A stretch of 15,902 nt of DNA from Verrucomicrobiia bacterium (GTDB lineage: Bacteria > Verrucomicrobiota > Verrucomicrobiia > CAIQCK01): assembly GCA_026417675.1 (NCBI GenBank), contig JAOACV010000009.1:1-15902 (forward strand), given 5' to 3'. The notes under the pieces were generated by a model. It was given only the letters and a program-made list of their open reading frames with translations, did no database searches and was not told where the DNA came from. Within the stretch, counting starts at the first letter, position 1; every line of letters starts with the position of its first letter. Made by a program: the position numbers and the translations under genes. Positions 13,002 to 15,902 of the stretch are shown here, piece after piece.

Positions 13002-14429
13002 TCAGCGTCTGCCGGGCGATGCAGCCGATGTTTGTTTCTCCATGCCCGCGGCTTTTTCCTCCGGCTTTTCGGCCTCGGCGGCTTCCGGGGCCGTCAGGGT
13101 GGCCAGATAGTCGCCGAGAGCTTCGATCTCGTCCTTCGTTCCAACTAGGGGCGGCATGAACGCGCGGTAGGGCGAATCGGGTTTGTGTTCGTGGAGGATG
13201 GTCAGGAGGTTGCCGATGGCTTCGCGGTTGCGCTCGCCGAGGAGCCGCTTGATGGAGCGGTAGCCGTCCACGGTATGGCAGGCCATGCACTGGCCGCGGA
13301 ACATCGCCTCGCCGCGGGCCAGCTTCGTGTCGTGGGTCGCGACTTTCCAAGGCGAGCGGGTGAGGTAGCCTTCGGCGTTGAGCTTGGGCACGTCGGTGAC
13401 GCGGACGCCGTTGGAATACATGTGGCGGCCGATGACGTAGGGTTTGCGCAGGGTCTCCCGGGCGTATTCGCCCGACGCGGTGGCGATCAGGGCCAGCAAC
13501 ACGACGCTCATGGCCTGGCTGAAGTTGAATTCCACCGGCGAGCGCCAGGCGAAGAAATACGTCACGGCCACGATGCTCGCCGACGCGAGCACGACGATCA
13601 GCGCCACGCGCGTGACCTGCGTGAACATGCCGGACCCGATGGTGGAGATGCCCAAGCGCAGCAGGGCGCGCTGCGACTCCGGCACCGTCCAGAGATACCA
13701 ACCCAATGCGACCGGCAGCAACACGAATGTCGGCAGGAGCCATTTGGCGCTCCAGCGCACCAGCGACGTTTTCAACGCGGGTTCCTTGGCGCCGTCAATC
13801 CGGCTGCACGTCACCAGCGCCCACACGCCGGCCAGCGAGGCGCAGATCAGCGAGCGGATGGCGAGGTTGGGCCAATAGGTCGGGTTGAAGAATGCCTGCC
13901 AGAACCGGCTCGCCTCCTGCCCTGTGCCCGCCACGGCCAGCCACGCCTCGCCCGGCGTGAGCATGAAGGCGAGGATGCCGTTGATGATGACCAGCGTGAA
14001 GAACGACGAGACCGCGTAGAGCCAGCCGACCTTGACGTGGAGCGAGTCGCTGACGCGGCCCCACGTGTAGTAATAGACCGCCGCAGTGGTCAGCTCGACG
14101 ATGAAGAAGACCCATTCCATCGCCCAGCCGAAGACGAAGTTGTGGATGAGCGTGCTGGTGGCCTCCGGATTGGCCAGGCCGATGGCGAACCAGATGCCGA
14201 CGCCGGACACGGTGCCGAACACGCCGGTCAGGATGAGGAAGAACTTCGAGTGGCCGCGCAACACCACCAGCCAGTCACGGCGTCCTTCGCGCAAAGCCTT
14301 TTGTTCGGCCAGCACAAGGTAACTGCCGCCGCCCACGGCGAAGAGCGCGATCATGACATGAAAGATCGCGATGAGGCCGATCACCCAGCCGCCGCCGATG
14401 TAGGGCACGTTCCAAAAGGGGTAGTTCAT
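13002..14429 (-). CDS. Cytochrome bd subunit I-like membrane protein fused to a C-terminal cytochrome c domain
   Basis: The protein has 475 residues. Residues ~15-320 contain about eight membrane segments. The first four resemble CydA: His24 in IFHVMIALF (cf. His19 of E. coli CydA), then GWAMEWVFFIVELTTA with Glu105 and Glu112 (cf. Glu99 and Glu107). The region of CydA His186 (FVHTV after NP) reads NPTYWPNLAIRSL here, so that haem ligand seems absent. No quinol-binding Q-loop is evident. The C-terminal part has CMACH (381-385) and a later MPPLVG methionine, a class I cytochrome c, followed by a Glu/Ala-rich tail. It is the last gene of the Rieske-cytochrome b operon, 10 bases after cytochrome b. 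A role passing electrons from the bc-type complex is likely; oxygen reduction is possible but unproven. Confidence 0.82.
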   Translation of the reverse strand: MNYPFWNVPYIGGGWVIGLIAIFHVMIALFAVGGGSYLVLAEQKALREGRRDWLVVLRGHSKFFLILTGVFGTVSGVGIWFAIGLANPEATSTLIHNFVFGWAMEWVFFIVELTTAAVYYYTWGRVSDSLHVKVGWLYAVSSFFTLVIINGILAFMLTPGEAWLAVAGTGQEASRFWQAFFNPTYWPNLAIRSLICASLAGVWALVTCSRIDGAKEPALKTSLVRWSAKWLLPTFVLLPVALGWYLWTVPESQRALLRLGISTIGSGMFTQVTRVALIVVLASASIVAVTYFFAWRSPVEFNFSQAMSVVLLALIATASGEYARETLRKPYVIGRHMYSNGVRVTDVPKLNAEGYLTRSPWKVATHDTKLARGEAMFRGQCMACHTVDGYRSIKRLLGERNREAIGNLLTILHEHKPDSPYRAFMPPLVGTKDEIEALGDYLATLTAPEAAEAEKPEEKAAGMEKQTSAASPGRR

Positions 14430-14439
14430 GTCAGGAATC

Positions 14440-15519
14440 TCAAAGCGCGAGGTAGCCCCAAATGGTTGTGAGAACCAGCACAGCCAGCGCGAACAGGCCG
14501 AACCACGTCGCGCGAATCGCGCGCCGGCCCGATGCGCTCGTGCCGTCGTAAAGCGGCACCAGGAACCACAGGACCAGTCCGGCGGTGAACACCACCATGC
14601 CGAGCATCTCGCCCAGCGCGCCGGGGAACCACTGGCCGAAGACCTTCAGCACTTGGAACGAACTCATGAAATACCACTCCGGATGAATCCCGGCGGGCGC
14701 GGGCTTCAGCGCGTCGGCCTGCGGGCCGAGGTCCCAAGGAAACAGAAACGCCAGCACGCAGAGAACGTTGAACGCGACCAGCCACATCGCAAAGTCGCGC
14801 ATCAGGAAGTTCGGGAAAAACGGCATCGTTTGGCGCTCGCTGGCGGGCTTGGCCTCCTCCGAAGGCGGCGAGGCGTTGCCGTGTTTCTGCACCAGCCACA
14901 GGTGAAAAGCCAGCAGTCCCGTGAACGCGACCGGCAGCACCACGACGTGCAACGCAAAGAACCGATGCACGGTGTATTCGCACACGTCCGGGCCGCCACG
15001 CACGAGATCGGCCATCTTCGGTCCGAGCCACGGCAGCGAGGCGGCGATCTCCATGCCGACTTTCGTCGCGAAGAAAGCCAGCTCGTCCATGGGCAGCAGG
15101 TAGCCGCTGAACCCGAACATCATCGTCAGCAGCAACAACAGGACGCCGCTCCACCAGCCGAACTCGCGCGGCTTGCGGTAGGCTTTCATGAAGAAGACCG
15201 AGAACATGTGGACGAAGACCGCCGCGACCATCAGGTTGGCGGCCCACGAATGCACCGAGCGGACCAGCCAGCCGAAGCTGATGTCGTAGGTGATCTGCCG
15301 CACCGAGTCGTAGGCCTCCGGCCCCGGCCGGTAGTAGAGCAGCAACAACACGCCCGTGACGCCCTGCACGAGGAAGAAGAACATCGCGATGCCGCCCCAG
15401 TAATACCAAGCCGAATGCCGGTGCACCGGCACGGTTTTCTTCTTCGCGAACTCGACCCACTCGCGCAAGTCGAGCCGCTCGTCCGCCCACGCGTAAATGG
15501 ATGACCAGAGTGCCTTCAT
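14440..15519 (-). CDS. Cytochrome b (b6-type haem spacing, fused with subunit IV part) of a Rieske/cytochrome b complex
   Basis: This 359-residue polytopic membrane protein carries bis-histidine haem pairs at His90/His104 and His191/His206. That leaves 13 and 14 residues between, the spacing of cytochrome b6 and not of mitochondrial-type cytochrome b. The quinol-site motif PEWY appears as HPEWYFM in the C-terminal third, which corresponds to subunit IV. The protein is therefore a one-piece b6+IV and shorter than full cytochrome b. It oxidises menaquinol or another quinol and passes electrons to the Rieske cluster and the b haems in the cytoplasmic membrane. The ATG at 15519 lies eight bases after the Rieske stop. 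A hydrophilic loop rich in Ser, Glu and Ala separates the b6-like and IV-like parts. Confidence 0.93.
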   Translation of the reverse strand: MKALWSSIYAWADERLDLREWVEFAKKKTVPVHRHSAWYYWGGIAMFFFLVQGVTGVLLLLYYRPGPEAYDSVRQITYDISFGWLVRSVHSWAANLMVAAVFVHMFSVFFMKAYRKPREFGWWSGVLLLLLTMMFGFSGYLLPMDELAFFATKVGMEIAASLPWLGPKMADLVRGGPDVCEYTVHRFFALHVVVLPVAFTGLLAFHLWLVQKHGNASPPSEEAKPASERQTMPFFPNFLMRDFAMWLVAFNVLCVLAFLFPWDLGPQADALKPAPAGIHPEWYFMSSFQVLKVFGQWFPGALGEMLGMVVFTAGLVLWFLVPLYDGTSASGRRAIRATWFGLFALAVLVLTTIWGYLAL

Positions 15520-15527
15520 CGCCCGCG

Positions 15528-15902
15528 CTATGTCCTCGACACCACCACCGCCGCGTCGGTGACCTTCACCTCATAGCGGCGCAACGGTTTCGGCGGCGGC
15601 CCGCTGACGTTGCGGCCGTCCTTCGGGTCATAGACCCCGCCATGGCACGCGCAGAAGATGCGCTGCTTCTCGGCTTGATACTGCACTGTGCAGCCCAAGT
15701 GCGTGCAGACCGCGCTCAGCGCTGTCCACGTGCCGTCGCTGTGATGGATCAGCAGGCTTGGCTTCGAGCCGAACCGGAACATCAGCGCGCTGCCGGCCGG
15801 CAGTTTCTGCGCGTCTTTCAAAGTCACCTCCGTCACCGCCGCCTCCTGCGCCGCTTTCTCCACCGGCGATTTCAAATAGCGATAGATCGGATAGCCCAGC
15901 GC
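15528..15902 (-). CDS. Rieske 2Fe-2S protein (5' end outside window)
   Basis: The frame runs off the right edge; the visible 124 residues begin ALGYPIYRYLKSPVEKA. A TTG at 15873-15875 could be taken as a start, but the upstream residues GYPIYRYL look like part of the Rieske neck, so the gene is longer. The cluster motifs CTHLGC and CACHGG hold the 2Fe-2S ligands (two Cys, two His) plus the disulfide cysteines, and GPPPKPL follows as in the family. The missing N-terminus should hold the membrane anchor. It accepts electrons from quinol oxidised by cytochrome b, encoded eight bases downstream. Confidence 0.93.
   Translation of the reverse strand, partial: ALGYPIYRYLKSPVEKAAQEAAVTEVTLKDAQKLPAGSALMFRFGSKPSLLIHHSDGTWTALSAVCTHLGCTVQYQAEKQRIFCACHGGVYDPKDGRNVSGPPPKPLRRYEVKVTDAAVVVSRT

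Noticed and set aside
15528..15875. TTG at 15873-15875 as the Rieske gene start.
   Set aside because: The frame continues upstream to the window edge with Rieske-like residues (GYPIYRYL), and the protein would lack its membrane anchor.

Overview
The window is GC-rich (roughly 65% by eye), densely coded bacterial chromosome. The best guess for its source is Verrucomicrobiota (Pedosphaera-like), with Planctomycetota as the alternative. This rests on protein styles and on many short interspersed repeats, some sitting inside genes. No rRNA, tRNA, CRISPR array, transposase or phage gene was seen, and no stretch longer than 300 bases lacks a gene.

Layout. Positions 2-166 are the 3' end of a probable secreted protein. 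Positions 342-1334 (minus strand) encode an NAD-dependent epimerase/dehydratase. Two copies of a ~77-bp palindromic repeat lie on either side of it. Next come a small conserved-looking hypothetical protein (1562-1825) and an exported beta-propeller (PQQ-like) lipoprotein (1869-3047).

The core is a co-directional, tightly packed run from 3175 to 12314. In order it encodes a GcvH-like lipoyl carrier, a two-cluster 4Fe-4S protein, a B12-binding-type radical SAM enzyme, a squalene-hopene-cyclase-like class II terpene cyclase, a DUF116 domain followed by a polyprenyl synthetase (apparently one fusion protein broken by a frameshift), a GT4 glycosyltransferase, and a small prenyltransferase-type alpha/alpha-barrel protein. 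The contents suggest a pathway that builds a prenyl chain, cyclises it, modifies it by radical chemistry and glycosylates it. It does not look like a standard hopanoid (hpn) operon: no squalene synthase set and no recognisable hpnH, hpnG or similar gene is present. This is the best candidate for an undescribed system. An unrecognised 163-residue protein follows (12427-12918).

The right end (13002-15902, minus strand) is a respiratory operon: Rieske protein (cut by the window edge), a one-piece cytochrome b with b6-like histidine spacing and a PEWY motif, and a cytochrome bd subunit I-like membrane protein fused to a cytochrome c domain.

Short repeats recur throughout. There are three palindromic-element copies, one of which forms the C-terminus of the radical SAM gene. 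There are three different degenerate heptamer arrays, two of them in frame inside the cyclase and the glycosyltransferase. A further hairpin element is inserted in frame in the cyclase. These look like remnants of short mobile repeats tolerated in loops and termini.
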